Shown here in pieces: positions 27,082 to 36,357 of a stretch of 64,000 nt of DNA. Both the position numbers and the translations under genes were made by a program. Position 1 is the stretch's first letter, and the number at the start of each line of letters is the position of its first letter. This stretch comes from AP-15 sp963762575 (GTDB taxonomy: Bacteria; Pseudomonadota; Alphaproteobacteria; ATCC43930; CGMCC-115725), in NCBI GenBank assembly GCA_963762575.1, contig CAVXLL010000013.1, forward strand, positions 62,001 through 126,000, given 5' to 3'. Under the pieces are notes generated by a model. It was given only the letters and a program-made list of their open reading frames with translations. It made no database searches and had not been told where the DNA came from.

Positions 27082-28525
27082 GTGACCACGACGACCGTAA
27101 TTCGCAACCCCGATTGGGTTATTGCGTGGGACGAGGCCGCGGGGCATCATGCGTATTGCCGGAATGCCGACATCGCCTTTGCCGACGACCGGATCGCGTT
27201 TGTCGGACGGAACTACACCGGGCCGGCAGACCGAGAAATCGACGGCAAAGATCGCATGGTCTTGCCCGGACTCATCGACATCCATTCGCATCCCGAGCAC
27301 GAGCCGCTCTATCGCGGGGTGCGCGAAGAGCACGGGGTGCGCAACATGCACATGACCGGGCTCTACGAGCGCTCGCAAGCGTTCTCCGCGCCGGACGACG
27401 AGGCCCGGGCGGCGAGCGCCGAATTCGCCTATTGCGAACTGCTGTTGAGCGGCGTCACCTCGCTGGTCGACATATCGCCCGCGTGGGACGGCTGGATCGA
27501 GCTCTTCGCCAAGAGCGGCATGCGCGGCTTTGTCGCCCCCGGCTACGCCTCGGCGCGCTGGCGGCTCGACAATGATTTCGAGCTGAAATTCGCCTGGGAC
27601 GAAGCGCGCGGCCGCCAAGGCCTGGCAACGGCGCTTCAGGTGATTGAGCGCGCCGGGCGGCACCCGAGCAGGCGGCTCTCCGGCGTCGTCTCGCCGATGC
27701 AGATCGAGAACTGCACTGCGGAGCTGTTGCGCGACAGCCGCGATGCGGCGCGCGAACGCGGCATTCCGTTCACGGTCCACATTGCCCAGAGTGTCACTGA
27801 GGTGCAGGAGGTGATCCGGCGCCACGGCAAGACCCCGATCCAGTGGGCGCACGAGATCGGCATCCTCGGTCCCGACGCCATTCTCGGACACGCATTGTTT
27901 CTCGACACCCACTCCTGGATCCGCTGGTGGACACGGACCGACCTCGCGCTGATCGCCGACAGTGGCTGCTCAGTGGCGCATTGCCCGACGCCGTTCGCCC
28001 GCTATGGCCAAATCATGGAGAATTTCGGCGATTATTTGAGGGCCGGCGTCAATATGGGTCTGGGCACCGACACGACGCCGCACAACCTGGTCGAGGAGAT
28101 GCGCAAGGCGGCTGTGCTCGCCCGCATCGCCGCGCGCGACGTCGCGACGGTGACGACATCCGATCTGCTGTACGCCGCGACAGTCGGCGGCGCCCAGGCA
28201 TTGATGCGGCAGGATCTCGGCCGGATCGCGCCGAACAGCAAGGCGGACCTCGTTCTGGTCGATTTGACGGTGCCGCAGATGAGGCCGGTGCGCGACCCGC
28301 TGCGCTCGTTCATCTATCATGCGGCAGACCGCGCCGTGTGCGATGTCTTTGTCGACGGGCAGCAGGTTGTGGCCGACCACAATGTGCTGACCATGAACCA
28401 GGATGACGCAGCGGGCCGCCTCGCCGGGGGCGCAGCGCCGCATGTTGGACGCGGCCGCGCGGCAGGATTATCGTGGCCGCAGCGCCGAGCAGATCTCTCC
28501 GCTCAGCCTGCCCATGGCCAATTGA
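27082..28525 (+). pseudogene. TRZ/ATZ-type amidohydrolase, C-terminus shifted by +1
   Basis: A metal-dependent hydrolase of about 480 residues related to chlorohydrolases and cytosine/guanine deaminases. The GTG start at 27082 has AAGAGGAGG at 27066-27074. Metal residues are visible: HSHPEH after LPGLIDI, HIAQSVTEVQE, GHALFLD and GTDTTPHNL. The active-site part is complete, but the last 30 codons are in the wrong frame (Arg/Gln/Pro-rich, running to 28563); one G too many in GGGGG at 28426-28430 would restore a sensible end, AQRRMLDAAARQDY...SPLSLPMAN, stopping at 28525. A homopolymer error is likely. Downstream is a convergent DUF35 gene, 22 bp away. Confidence 0.85.
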
Positions 28526-28547
28526 GCGTACGGCCGCTGACCCAGCT

Positions 28548-29069
28548 TTATTCCTGCGGGTAGCGCCAAACGCTTGCGGGCTCCGGCGCGGTCGCGTCGA
28601 TTGTCCATTGCGGCAAGGCGAGACCAGGGGCGACATCGCTGAACACCATGCGCACGCGGGTCCCGATGCCGACCTGGCGCACCTGGTCGGCCGGCGCCAG
28701 CTGTCCGTCGGGCGTGCACAGGTTGCCGACGACGCGCAGCGCTTCATCGGGGGTCGGTTCGCCCTTCTGAGTGTCCAAATCGACGACCAGGATCAGATAG
28801 GGCGTGTGTCCGCGGAAGGCGGGCTGAATGGCGTGGTGCACTTCGCTGTAGGAATGCACTGTGCCATTGCCCTCGACCCTCTTCCATGTCGATTCCAGCG
28901 CTGCGCACCATGGGCAGGCGGTGGTCGGCGGGTAACGCAGCCGGCCGCACTGCACGCAGGCCTGCAGATGGAAATCGTGCTCCGCGCAATGGCGGAAATA
29001 TTCGAGGTTCTCGATATCGAGATCATCGACAGTGAGCGTCATGCCGAGATAGTCGCCGCGTATAGCCAT
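28548..29069 (-). CDS. Zn-ribbon/OB-fold acyl-CoA-associated protein (DUF35)
   Basis: A 173-residue protein with an N-terminal rubredoxin-like zinc ribbon (CVQCGRL...CPWC) and a C-terminal OB fold (TPYLILVVDLD, GTRVRMVFSD). Proteins of this kind pair with thiolase-like partners, giving a channel for acyl-CoA substrates in CoA-linked side-chain degradation. It is preceded by a thiolase gene with 14 bp spacing on the same strand, which is the usual pair order. The N-terminal extension before the ribbon includes an aromatic helix (LEYFRHCAEHDFHLQAC). Confidence 0.85.
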   Translation of the reverse strand: MAIRGDYLGMTLTVDDLDIENLEYFRHCAEHDFHLQACVQCGRLRYPPTTACPWCAALESTWKRVEGNGTVHSYSEVHHAIQPAFRGHTPYLILVVDLDTQKGEPTPDEALRVVGNLCTPDGQLAPADQVRQVGIGTRVRMVFSDVAPGLALPQWTIDATAPEPASVWRYPQE

Positions 29070-29083
29070 GATCTTTCTCCTTG

Positions 29084-30344
29084 TCAGCCGCGGCGCATGA
29101 CCATCGACGAGGCGGTCGACGGATTGGCCCAGCCGAGATTGGCGCTGACCTCGACATTTTGGACCTGACGGCAGCCGCCCTCGCGGTAATCGTAGGTGTG
29201 CTGACGCTTGCCGTCGGCGCCGATCGGGCAGGAATCATCGGCAGCGTGGCGCAGTTGGCGGGTGTTCTCGATGACCATGTTCATGCCGTGGGTGTAGCCC
29301 TCGCAGAGATGTCCACCGCTGGTGTTGTTGGGCCGCCGTCCGCCGAGCTGGATCGCGCCACTGCTGACGTACTCGCCGCCCTCGCCTTTCTTGCAGAAGC
29401 CGTAATCCTCGAGCTGCAGCATCGTCGTGAAGGTGAAGGCGTCGTAGGAGCCGGTGATGTCGATGTCCTCTGGTCCCACCCCTGCATTCGGCCACAGGAT
29501 CTGGCGCGCGTAATAGCCGGCGACGGTCGAGATCGGCCCATGCTGGTAGTGCATGTCGAGGCGCGGCTTGTTGCAGCGGCCGACGACGCCGCGGATCAGC
29601 ACCAGCGGCTGCTCGCAGTCGCGGGCGCGTTCGGCCGAGGTCACGATGATCGCCGTCGCATTGTCCGTCTCGACGCAACAGTCCAGCAGATGCAGCGGCT
29701 TGCAGATGATCCGGCTGTTGAGCACGTCTTCGACCGTGAACCGCTTCTTGTAATACGCCTTCGGGTTATTGGAGGCATGGTGGCTGTGCGCCACCTTGAC
29801 CGCCGCGACCTGCTCGGGCTTGGTGCCGTAGTCGTACATGTGGCGCATGAACGTGGGCGCGAAATTCTGCCCGGCGCTCTGCCAGCCATAGGCGCGGTTG
29901 TGCAGCATATCGCCGGCCACCGGTGCAGCGGAGCGCGCGCCGGTGCCGCCGATGCGTACTTGCGAATAGCCGTTCATCGACCGGAAAATCGCCACCACCT
30001 TGCAGCATCCCGCCTCGATCAGGCCGATCGCGATGCCGACCAGCGCCTCGGTTGACGACCCGCCGCCGAACACGTCCATGTAGAAGTTGAGGCGCATGCC
30101 GAGGTCGCCGGAGATGAAGGTCCCCGACGTCGAAATCGCCGCCCTGATAGGACAGCATGCCGTCGATGTCGCCCGGTTTCAGCCCGGCATCGAGCATCGC
30201 ATTCCGGACCGCCCAGCTACCGAGCGCCCGTGTCGTCCTGCCCGAACCCCTGGTGTAGGTGGTCTCTCCCACCCCGACGATCGCATATTTGTCGCGCAGG
30301 TATTTGGGGGTGGTGGCATTCACCTCTTGTCTTGGCAGTGGCAT
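29084..30344 (-). pseudogene. Thiolase-family (SCP2-thiolase-like) protein, +1 frame break near the 5' end
   Basis: About 419 residues of a thiolase-fold protein typical of lipid transfer/acyl-CoA acetyltransferase-like enzymes that partner DUF35. The N-terminus (KYAIVGVGETTYTRGSGRTTRALG) continues to MLSYQGGD and the other frame continues with SGDLGMRLNFYMDVFGGGSSTEAL to the C-terminus (SGGHLCEGYTHG, with the thiolase-specific Gly/His segment). One base too many joins badly. Removing one A on the + strand from GAAATC at 30132-30137 gives GGDSTSGTFISGDLG. The nucleophilic Cys of true thiolases is replaced by GGGSS. The damage is probably a sequencing error. Possible role: retro-aldol or thiolytic step of side-chain degradation. 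Confidence 0.8.
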
Positions 30345-30427
30345 TGTTTCCCCCTATGGGTCAAGTTCATGGGGACAGGGTGGTTTATGACCTCTGCCCA
30401 ATTCGCGAAGGCGCGAGCGCAACGCTA

Positions 30428-30775
30428 TCACTGGTCGTCCTCCTTTGCGACCAGCGCCCGCAATCTTGGCAGGAGACGCGGCAACTCTTCGGTGGCGGTC
30501 TTCCAGACGACTTCATGATCGGTATCGAAATAAGCATGGACCAACCGATTGCGCACCGAGACGATCAGCGGCCAGGGAATGTCGGAAGCGGCTTCCCGCG
30601 TCCGCGTGCTCACTTTGCTGCCGGCCTCGCCGACAATCTCGATCGCCCGCACCAGCGCAAAAACCAGCGTACGGTCAGCATCTAAATCGCCTCGCGCTCT
30701 GCCCGAGACCAAGCCGCACGCTGTTTCTGCCGCCTCGATCATGTGGAGCAGTCGGACCCGATCCTCAGGCGGCAA
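30428..30775 (-). CDS. hepT: HepT-like toxin of an MntA/HepT module
   Basis: A 115-residue HEPN-domain protein carrying the Rx4HxY RNase motif (RNRLVHAY), as in HepT toxins, which cleave RNA. A TTG start at 30775 is favoured: the protein then has the normal family length and overlaps the preceding MntA-like antitoxin gene by 11 bp. The upstream extension of the frame to 30925 is Arg/Ser-rich and opposite to nothing known. The partner modifies this Tyr by polyAMPylation in characterised pairs. The organism's RNA targets are unknown. Confidence 0.85.
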   Translation of the reverse strand: MPPEDRVRLLHMIEAAETACGLVSGRARGDLDADRTLVFALVRAIEIVGEAGSKVSTRTREAASDIPWPLIVSVRNRLVHAYFDTDHEVVWKTATEELPRLLPRLRALVAKEDDQ

Positions 30776-31061
30776 ATTGGACCTCGGCCGCTCGTTCGAC
30801 CGCCTGGCGGAAATGCGGACTGAGTTCGTTTGCGGTTCGCAAGTCCACCGGCCGGGCCAGGAGCGCTGACAACTCGGCCTCGATCTTGGCCAATCCGAGA
30901 AGGCCCGGGACGGCATCCGGCTCAAACTCTACCAGGAAGTCAACGTCGCTATCGGGCCGATGCGTGCCCCTCAGCAGCGACCCGAATAGTGCGAGACGGC
31001 GAATACGGTGGCTGCGGCACAGACGCGCCAAGGCCTCTTTGTCGTATGAGAGGACGCTCAT
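30765..31061 (-). CDS. mntA: MntA-like nucleotidyltransferase antitoxin
   Basis: A 98-residue minimal nucleotidyltransferase. The signature GSLLRGTHRPDSDVDFLVEF (residues 27-46) supplies GS and the metal-binding DxD pair (D39, D41). In studied MntA/HepT pairs this enzyme adds AMP to the HepT tyrosine and neutralises it. The start ATG at 31061 has only a weak ribosome site. The stop lies inside the start region of hepT (11-bp overlap), so the two are translated in sequence from one mRNA. It lies 48 bp downstream of an unrelated amidohydrolase gene. Confidence 0.85.
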   Translation of the reverse strand: MSVLSYDKEALARLCRSHRIRRLALFGSLLRGTHRPDSDVDFLVEFEPDAVPGLLGLAKIEAELSALLARPVDLRTANELSPHFRQAVERAAEVQFAA

Positions 31062-31108
31062 CGGCACCCCAGCAGCAGCAGCACCGGTATTCGCGGCTCC
31101 GCCTGCCG

Positions 31109-32149
31109 TCAAACCACCAGCCGATACGCCTTCTTCGCGGCGCCGCTGAACAGCGCGGTCTTTTCGTCGGCGGAGCAGCCGGCGGCGATGCGTTTGAAGG
31201 CGTTCCACATCACCGGATAACTGCACATGCCTTTGTCGACCGGGAAATTGCTCTCGAACATCGAGCGCTGCCGGCCGAAGGCATTGATGCAGGTCTCGAT
31301 ATAGGGACGCCACGCCTTCTCCAAATCCTCCGACGAGGGCGGCACGTCGTTGTCGAAGAAGGTAAAGCCGGTCAGTTTCATGCCCAGCCCGCCTAGCTTC
31401 ACGTAAGTATTGGGGCAACTCGCGACCTGGCGGACGCCGTCGCGCCATTCGGCAAACGCCTCCTCGCCCTTCCCCGCGTAGGGGCCGATCGCGAGCGCGC
31501 CGCCGACATGGTTGAGCACGATCGTCGCCTGTGGGAATGCGCGCGCCAAATCGGCGACGTCGCTCAGCTGCGTATGAAACAGCCACGCGTCGAAGGCGAG
31601 CCCAAGCGAGGCGAGCCCGGCGAACCCTTCGCGAAAATTACGGTCGCGGTAGAGCCCTTGAGGGGCGCCGGAGCAATAGATCGAAAGGCTCGGATTCTCG
31701 TGCCAGGTCGCGCCGTTGCGGATGCCTTTGAACCGGCCGCCGGAGACCGCGACGTGCTGCTCGAGGATACCCTTGGCGCGCGAGCCAATGCGCAGGTCGA
31801 CATTGCCGATGATGCCAGCGCAGCAGCGTGCAGGGCCATACTTGCCCGATGCGCTCATCGCCGCAACGCCGTTGACGAACTCGGTCTCGCCGAGCGACTT
31901 CTGCTCTTGCGGCCCGTCGGCCCGGTACATCTCGCGGCATTCCTCGAAGCAGGTCGCGACGATGTTATGCCCGCTGCCGACATCTTCGAGCAAATCCTGG
32001 AGCAGGTAGCGGTTGCCCGGCCGGTCCCACAGATGATGGTGCGGATCGATGATCGGCAGATCCGGTTCGAGGATCTCCTCGCGGCGCTTGTTCAACCACT
32101 CCGGCCGAACCGGCGCATGACGTCCCGGCGGGATCGCGGATTGAGGCAT
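31109..32149 (-). CDS. Amidohydrolase family protein (2-pyrone-4,6-dicarboxylate hydrolase-like)
   Basis: A 346-residue amidohydrolase with the N-terminal IIDPHHHLWD metal motif (residues about 33-42), as in the PF04909 group including dicarboxylate lactonases. Later conserved elements are GGRFKGIRNGATW, LVLNHVGG-like IVLNHVGGAL, and FESNFPVDKG near the C-terminus, which provides the final metal Asp environment. The N-terminal extension of 25 residues is basic. It is followed after 48 bp by the toxin-antitoxin module, a coincidence of position. Substrate unknown but ring lactones or dicarboxylates are typical of the family. Confidence 0.85.
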   Translation of the reverse strand: MPQSAIPPGRHAPVRPEWLNKRREEILEPDLPIIDPHHHLWDRPGNRYLLQDLLEDVGSGHNIVATCFEECREMYRADGPQEQKSLGETEFVNGVAAMSASGKYGPARCCAGIIGNVDLRIGSRAKGILEQHVAVSGGRFKGIRNGATWHENPSLSIYCSGAPQGLYRDRNFREGFAGLASLGLAFDAWLFHTQLSDVADLARAFPQATIVLNHVGGALAIGPYAGKGEEAFAEWRDGVRQVASCPNTYVKLGGLGMKLTGFTFFDNDVPPSSEDLEKAWRPYIETCINAFGRQRSMFESNFPVDKGMCSYPVMWNAFKRIAAGCSADEKTALFSGAAKKAYRLVV

Positions 32150-32233
32150 GGCTGGGCTCCTCCCAAATTGGCCTTCACTCGATTAACTCTGCCCCGGCCC
32201 GGCGCGTAATGCCATGACTTTGGTGAGCTGGAT

Positions 32234-33268
32234 CTAGTCCGCTTGCAGCGCCGCTGCCCGGCCATAGGCGAACTCGGCTTCCAGGCTTTTCCCGGCCGCT
32301 TTGAGCGAGTCCCCGAGTTGAAGCCAAAGCTCGGGGACCGCCGGATCCGATCCGAGCGCATCGAGGTAGAACCGTGCGGCTCTCTCCCACTCTCCCCTCT
32401 TTCGGGCATTGTCGGCAACAGCCGCCGCGGTGGAGGCGCGATCGGCGCGAAACAGGCCAGCGAGGGTCCGCAACGGTCGCGTTCGGCCGGCGGTCGGAGT
32501 CCGAGAGATCTGCTCTGCTTTCGCCAGAATTGCTGCGTCGAACCACCGGGCGCACTCTCGGGAGAACCCGTCGCGCTCGGCGTTCAGACGGGATACCTCG
32601 TCCCGCGTGGTCTGTGGATCGTCCTGGAAAGGGTCCGGAGGACCGGCGAGATCCCATCCGGGCGGAGCGATCTTTTGGACTACGAGCTCGATCTCATAGG
32701 CTCCTCCCGAATGAATTTCCGGTCCTGTATCATAAGTATAATTCTCGTCATTATCACGCAGATGTCGGACGCGGTAGCTATTGGGCCGCAATGATGCTTC
32801 GAACTCGCGTAGCAATGACGCCGGCGTGTAGAACCGCTTGTGATCGGCATTCCAGGAGGAGGGTAAACTGAGTCTTTTTTCGTAGAGGAATTGGTGCGGG
32901 ACCACGCACACGATAAACCCGCCGGATCTGACGGCCCGATGCCAGTCGCAAATAGTCGCTCGGAAATCGGCGACGTGCTCCAGCATGTGACTGGAGTAGA
33001 CCGTGTCGACGCTTTCGTCGGGAAACGGCAGCTTTTTGCCGTCGTATTCGGGGTAGTCGAGGTCCACCCCTATGGCATGGGGCAATATCGGGACTGCGTC
33101 TTCGAAGGCGCCGCGATACCCCACGTCGATCGTGACTTCACCCGCCATGTAGGTGGAAAAAAAGCCGTTGCTGAGCTTTTCATTGAAGGTGCGGCCGGCC
33201 TCGCCCTTGACCGGCCAGTCCTCGGGCACTTCGTATCTGCCCACCTTCATCATCGTTCCCGAAATCAA
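32234..33268 (-). CDS. SAM-dependent methyltransferase domain with C-terminal TPR
   Basis: A 344-residue protein. Residues about 35-175 form a Methyltransf_11-like domain: IDVGYRG in place of the usual glycine-rich motif, GVDLDYP (acidic ribose-binding position), PFPDESVDTVYSSHMLEHV and GGFIVCVVPH. Residues about 270-344 form two TPR helices (AARFYLDALGSDPAVPELWLQLGD). It starts within the stop of the upstream GT9 gene (4-bp overlap), so it is probably involved in modifying a surface glycan made with that transferase. Acceptor unknown. Confidence 0.85.
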   Translation of the reverse strand: MISGTMMKVGRYEVPEDWPVKGEAGRTFNEKLSNGFFSTYMAGEVTIDVGYRGAFEDAVPILPHAIGVDLDYPEYDGKKLPFPDESVDTVYSSHMLEHVADFRATICDWHRAVRSGGFIVCVVPHQFLYEKRLSLPSSWNADHKRFYTPASLLREFEASLRPNSYRVRHLRDNDENYTYDTGPEIHSGGAYEIELVVQKIAPPGWDLAGPPDPFQDDPQTTRDEVSRLNAERDGFSRECARWFDAAILAKAEQISRTPTAGRTRPLRTLAGLFRADRASTAAAVADNARKRGEWERAARFYLDALGSDPAVPELWLQLGDSLKAAGKSLEAEFAYGRAAALQAD

Positions 33269-34926
33269 ACGCTTACAGAGTTCGCCGGGTGCGGATGACC
33301 CTTTGACCGGTTATTCGATGCGCCCGACAGCATCACGATGGCCTGGTCGGCGATGGTTTCTGGCGCGATCTGCTTCATGCATACATGGTTGTTCGGGCAT
33401 TCCTCGACCTTGTCGTACCCGCAGGGCGAGCAGGGCACCAGCGCCATGATGGCGTCGACTCGATTGCCGCGCGGCCCCCATTCTTGCGGTTGGTGACTGC
33501 CGGAGTAGATCGCAAGGGTCGGCGTGCCGCAAGCCGCTGCGAGGTGGGCGACCCCCGAATTGTTGGCAATCACCAGATCGGCAGCTCGGACGATTTCCGC
33601 GGTTCCAAACCAGTCGCTGGCGCCGGCAATGTTGCTGATGCGGGGATCCCGTCCGTTCTCCTCCACGATCCGCTCGAGTTGGCGATGTTGCCCGCCCGAG
33701 CCGACGAGAACGATACGGCAATCCATTCTATCGAGCAGCAGTGAAACCAGTCGTGCGTAATTCGACGTCCCCCAGTCGCGGAGCTCCGAATTGCTGATCG
33801 GTGAAACGACGATCTGCTTTGCCGCTGCGTCCCCTCCCGTGATCTCAAATCCGCGGGGCGTTCTAGCGAACGGATCGCGTGGATACAGAGTGCGCGTTCG
33901 CTGTTCGATCAAATCGACGAGCAACGAGAGTTGTTCGCCGATGTGCAGCTCCGAGCGCCTGAACCGCGCGCTGGACCCGCCTATCCGCTCGATCCGCACT
34001 CCGAAAAACCGCAAACGGCAGCGAATGGGATGCCCCCGCGCGTGAATGCGGAATTCATAGAGGGCCTCAGGGGCGTCATTGGTGAATTCGAGTACCGCGC
34101 CGAGCGGCTCTCCGCTATGCGCCCAAGAGACCACCCCGGTCGAGACAGTCTCGGAACCCGCATCCCGGGTCGCGTCGATCACTATCTTTACCCGCGAAAG
34201 GCGTGGGAGGGCAGTCACCAGGCGCAGTCCAAAATGTGCTCGAAATCTGCCTGGTGGCAGCAGGATGTACGGACCGAAAATGATATGCGTGTTGGTGACC
34301 GAGAAATCGTTTTCGTGAAAGAACGGCGTGCGTTTCGGCATGCACGATTCGAAGCGGTCCGGCTCGATCGAGATCCAGCGGCCCGCACTCTCGCGCCGCT
34401 CGAACTGCGGCGGCAGCACGATGTCCAGAAACGGGTAGCGAGCTCGCAGACCAATCCCGCAGCGCGTCGCGGCCTCGACATAGTCGAGCAGGAAACGGGT
34501 GTCCTCATCCACCCGCAGATCGATCGCGATGTCGAAGGCACCGCTGCAGATTTCGCGGAAGCGCTCCAATCCTTCGAAAGGCTGCCCGGTCCACAAGGCG
34601 CCGTTTTCGGGGAAGAAATCGTAGGCGCGCACCTCGTCTGCGATGCCGAGCCGCCGCGCGAGCTCGGCATTCCACGACCCGCAAACCAGGGTTATGTGAT
34701 CCGCTGGAAAGGCTTCGCGCAGCCTTTTCAAGGCGGGCAACCCGATCAGAAAGTCGCCGTAATGATCGAGTTTCAGGACGAGCAGCCGCCGGCCCCGCCG
34801 CCCCTCGAATGCGAAATGATAGACCGCGACGGGTCCCCGAGGACCTGTGACGACTTCGGCTGAATAATTGCCGGCCCTCAGTGGCGGCGTCGGGAAATCG
34901 GGAGGGATTGTGGCTTGTGACATCAT
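33265..34926 (-). CDS. Glycosyltransferase family 9 (heptosyltransferase-like) protein with central insertion
   Basis: About 553 residues. The N-terminal GT-B half (LLVLKLDHYGDFLIGLPALK, SWNAELARRLGIADEVRAYDFF) and the C-terminal donor half (LVIANNSGVAHLAAACGTPTLAIYSG, HQPQEWGP) match GT9. Between them, residues about 180-340 are an insertion rich in beta strands (IIFGPYILLPPGRFRAHFGL), which looks like a carbohydrate-binding or adhesin-like domain not usual in heptosyltransferases. A C-terminal CSPCGYDKVEECPNNHVC cluster is present. Start chosen at 34926 because upstream residues run into the divergent amidase. Four-base overlap with the methyltransferase gene. Acceptor and donor are unknown. 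Confidence 0.85.
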   Translation of the reverse strand: MMSQATIPPDFPTPPLRAGNYSAEVVTGPRGPVAVYHFAFEGRRGRRLLVLKLDHYGDFLIGLPALKRLREAFPADHITLVCGSWNAELARRLGIADEVRAYDFFPENGALWTGQPFEGLERFREICSGAFDIAIDLRVDEDTRFLLDYVEAATRCGIGLRARYPFLDIVLPPQFERRESAGRWISIEPDRFESCMPKRTPFFHENDFSVTNTHIIFGPYILLPPGRFRAHFGLRLVTALPRLSRVKIVIDATRDAGSETVSTGVVSWAHSGEPLGAVLEFTNDAPEALYEFRIHARGHPIRCRLRFFGVRIERIGGSSARFRRSELHIGEQLSLLVDLIEQRTRTLYPRDPFARTPRGFEITGGDAAAKQIVVSPISNSELRDWGTSNYARLVSLLLDRMDCRIVLVGSGGQHRQLERIVEENGRDPRISNIAGASDWFGTAEIVRAADLVIANNSGVAHLAAACGTPTLAIYSGSHQPQEWGPRGNRVDAIMALVPCSPCGYDKVEECPNNHVCMKQIAPETIADQAIVMLSGASNNRSKGHPHPANSVSV

Positions 34927-35055
34927 TTTCGACCGGGCGGACGGAGTTATGGCCCATCTCTGCGGAGCGGGCAAATACGCGCCCGCAATTCCCGCATGCG
35001 CTTGATCTCCCATTGTGGCTAAATGCTCTATCATTGTCGGCTCGGGGATGCCTTC

Positions 35056-36357
35056 ATGCCGAAAGTCGAACCGCATCGTCTTTCCGCCACCAGCTTGGTT
35101 CGTCTCGTCGACGGCGACGAGTTGACGGCCGAGGCTGTCGTCCGGAGCTGTCTCGAGCGGATTGCCGAACGCGAGCCGGAGGTGCGCGCGTGGAGCCACC
35201 TCGCCGCGGAATTGGCCTTGACCAGGGCGCGCGAGCTCGACAGGGTGAGGCAGAAGACCCTGCTCGGCGGCGTGCCGTTCGGCATCAAGGATATTTTCGA
35301 TACCGCCGACATGCCGGCCACTTATGGCTCACCGATTTATGTCGGCTGGCGGCCCGCGAGCGATGCGAGCGCCGCGGCATTGCCGCGCGCCGGCGGCGGC
35401 GTGCTGCTCGGCAAGACGGTCACGACCGAATTCGCCAATCGTCATCCCGGCCCGACCACGAACCCGCACGATCCCCAGTTTACCCCGGGCGGTTCGTCGA
35501 GCGGCTCGGCCGCGGCGGTTGCCGACTTCATGGTGCCGCTCGCCATCGGGACGCAAACCGGCGGTTCGGTGATCCGGCCGGCGGCCTATTGCGGGGTCGT
35601 CGGGTTCAAGCCGAGTTTCGGGCTGTTTCCGCCGGCCGGCATGAGGATCAACACCGAGACCCTCGATACGGTCGGCATCATGGCGCGCTCGGTCGGCGAC
35701 ATCGCGCTGTTCCGCGCGGCGATGATGGCGATCCCCTATTCGGCGCCGGCGATCCCGCAGACCGCACCACGGCTCGGCCTGTGCCGCGGCCCGCACTGGA
35801 ATGACGCGCAGCCGGAGGGTAGGGCCGTGCTCGAGGGCGCGGCCGAACGCCTCGCTGCCGCCGGCGCCGCTGTCGGCGAGACCGAGCTGCCGGCGGAATG
35901 CGCGCAAGCAGACGAGTGGCAGAGGGTTCTCGGGTCATTCGAGGGCTTGCGCAACCACATGCCTGAACTATACCGGCACGAGGCCTTGCTGAGCCCGGAG
36001 TTGCGCAGCGAAAAAATCGCACTCGGCCGCGAGCTGACGCTCGACGCCTTCCGTGCCGCCTGCCGCGGCGCCGAGAAGGCGCGGAGGGCCGCGCAAGACT
36101 GGGTCTCTGGCTTCGATGCGATTCTCACCCTGCCGGCGCCAGGGCAAGCCCCGCGCGGGCTGGCCAATACCGGCTCGGCAGTTTTCAACGCGCTCTGGAC
36201 CCAGTTTTACATGCCGTGTCTGACTTTGCCGGCGGGAAGCGGTCCGGATGGGCTGCCGGTCGGCATTCAGCTGGTTACCCGACGGCATGCGGACGAGCCT
36301 CTGCTCCAGGTCGCGCTCTGGGTCGAACAGCGGCTCGGCGCGGGAGAACGCCGATGA
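35056..36357 (+). CDS. Amidase (amidase-signature family), first of a tandem pair
   Basis: A 433-residue amidase-signature hydrolase that cleaves amide bonds. The Ser-cisSer-Lys triad is recognisable: Lys78 (PFGIKDIFDT), the Gly/Ser-rich TPGGSSSGSAAAV (residues 143-155) and the nucleophile Ser171 (QTGGSVIRP). The ATG at 35056 is chosen; one at 35023 is also possible. Its last bases overlap the start of the next amidase (ATGA). The second amidase shares long stretches (SAAAVADF, GTQTGGSVIRPAA), so the pair arose by duplication. It is divergent from the glycosyltransferase gene. Substrate unknown; carboxylic amides or aryl amides are plausible. Confidence 0.9.
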   Translation: MPKVEPHRLSATSLVRLVDGDELTAEAVVRSCLERIAEREPEVRAWSHLAAELALTRARELDRVRQKTLLGGVPFGIKDIFDTADMPATYGSPIYVGWRPASDASAAALPRAGGGVLLGKTVTTEFANRHPGPTTNPHDPQFTPGGSSSGSAAAVADFMVPLAIGTQTGGSVIRPAAYCGVVGFKPSFGLFPPAGMRINTETLDTVGIMARSVGDIALFRAAMMAIPYSAPAIPQTAPRLGLCRGPHWNDAQPEGRAVLEGAAERLAAAGAAVGETELPAECAQADEWQRVLGSFEGLRNHMPELYRHEALLSPELRSEKIALGRELTLDAFRAACRGAEKARRAAQDWVSGFDAILTLPAPGQAPRGLANTGSAVFNALWTQFYMPCLTLPAGSGPDGLPVGIQLVTRRHADEPLLQVALWVEQRLGAGERR

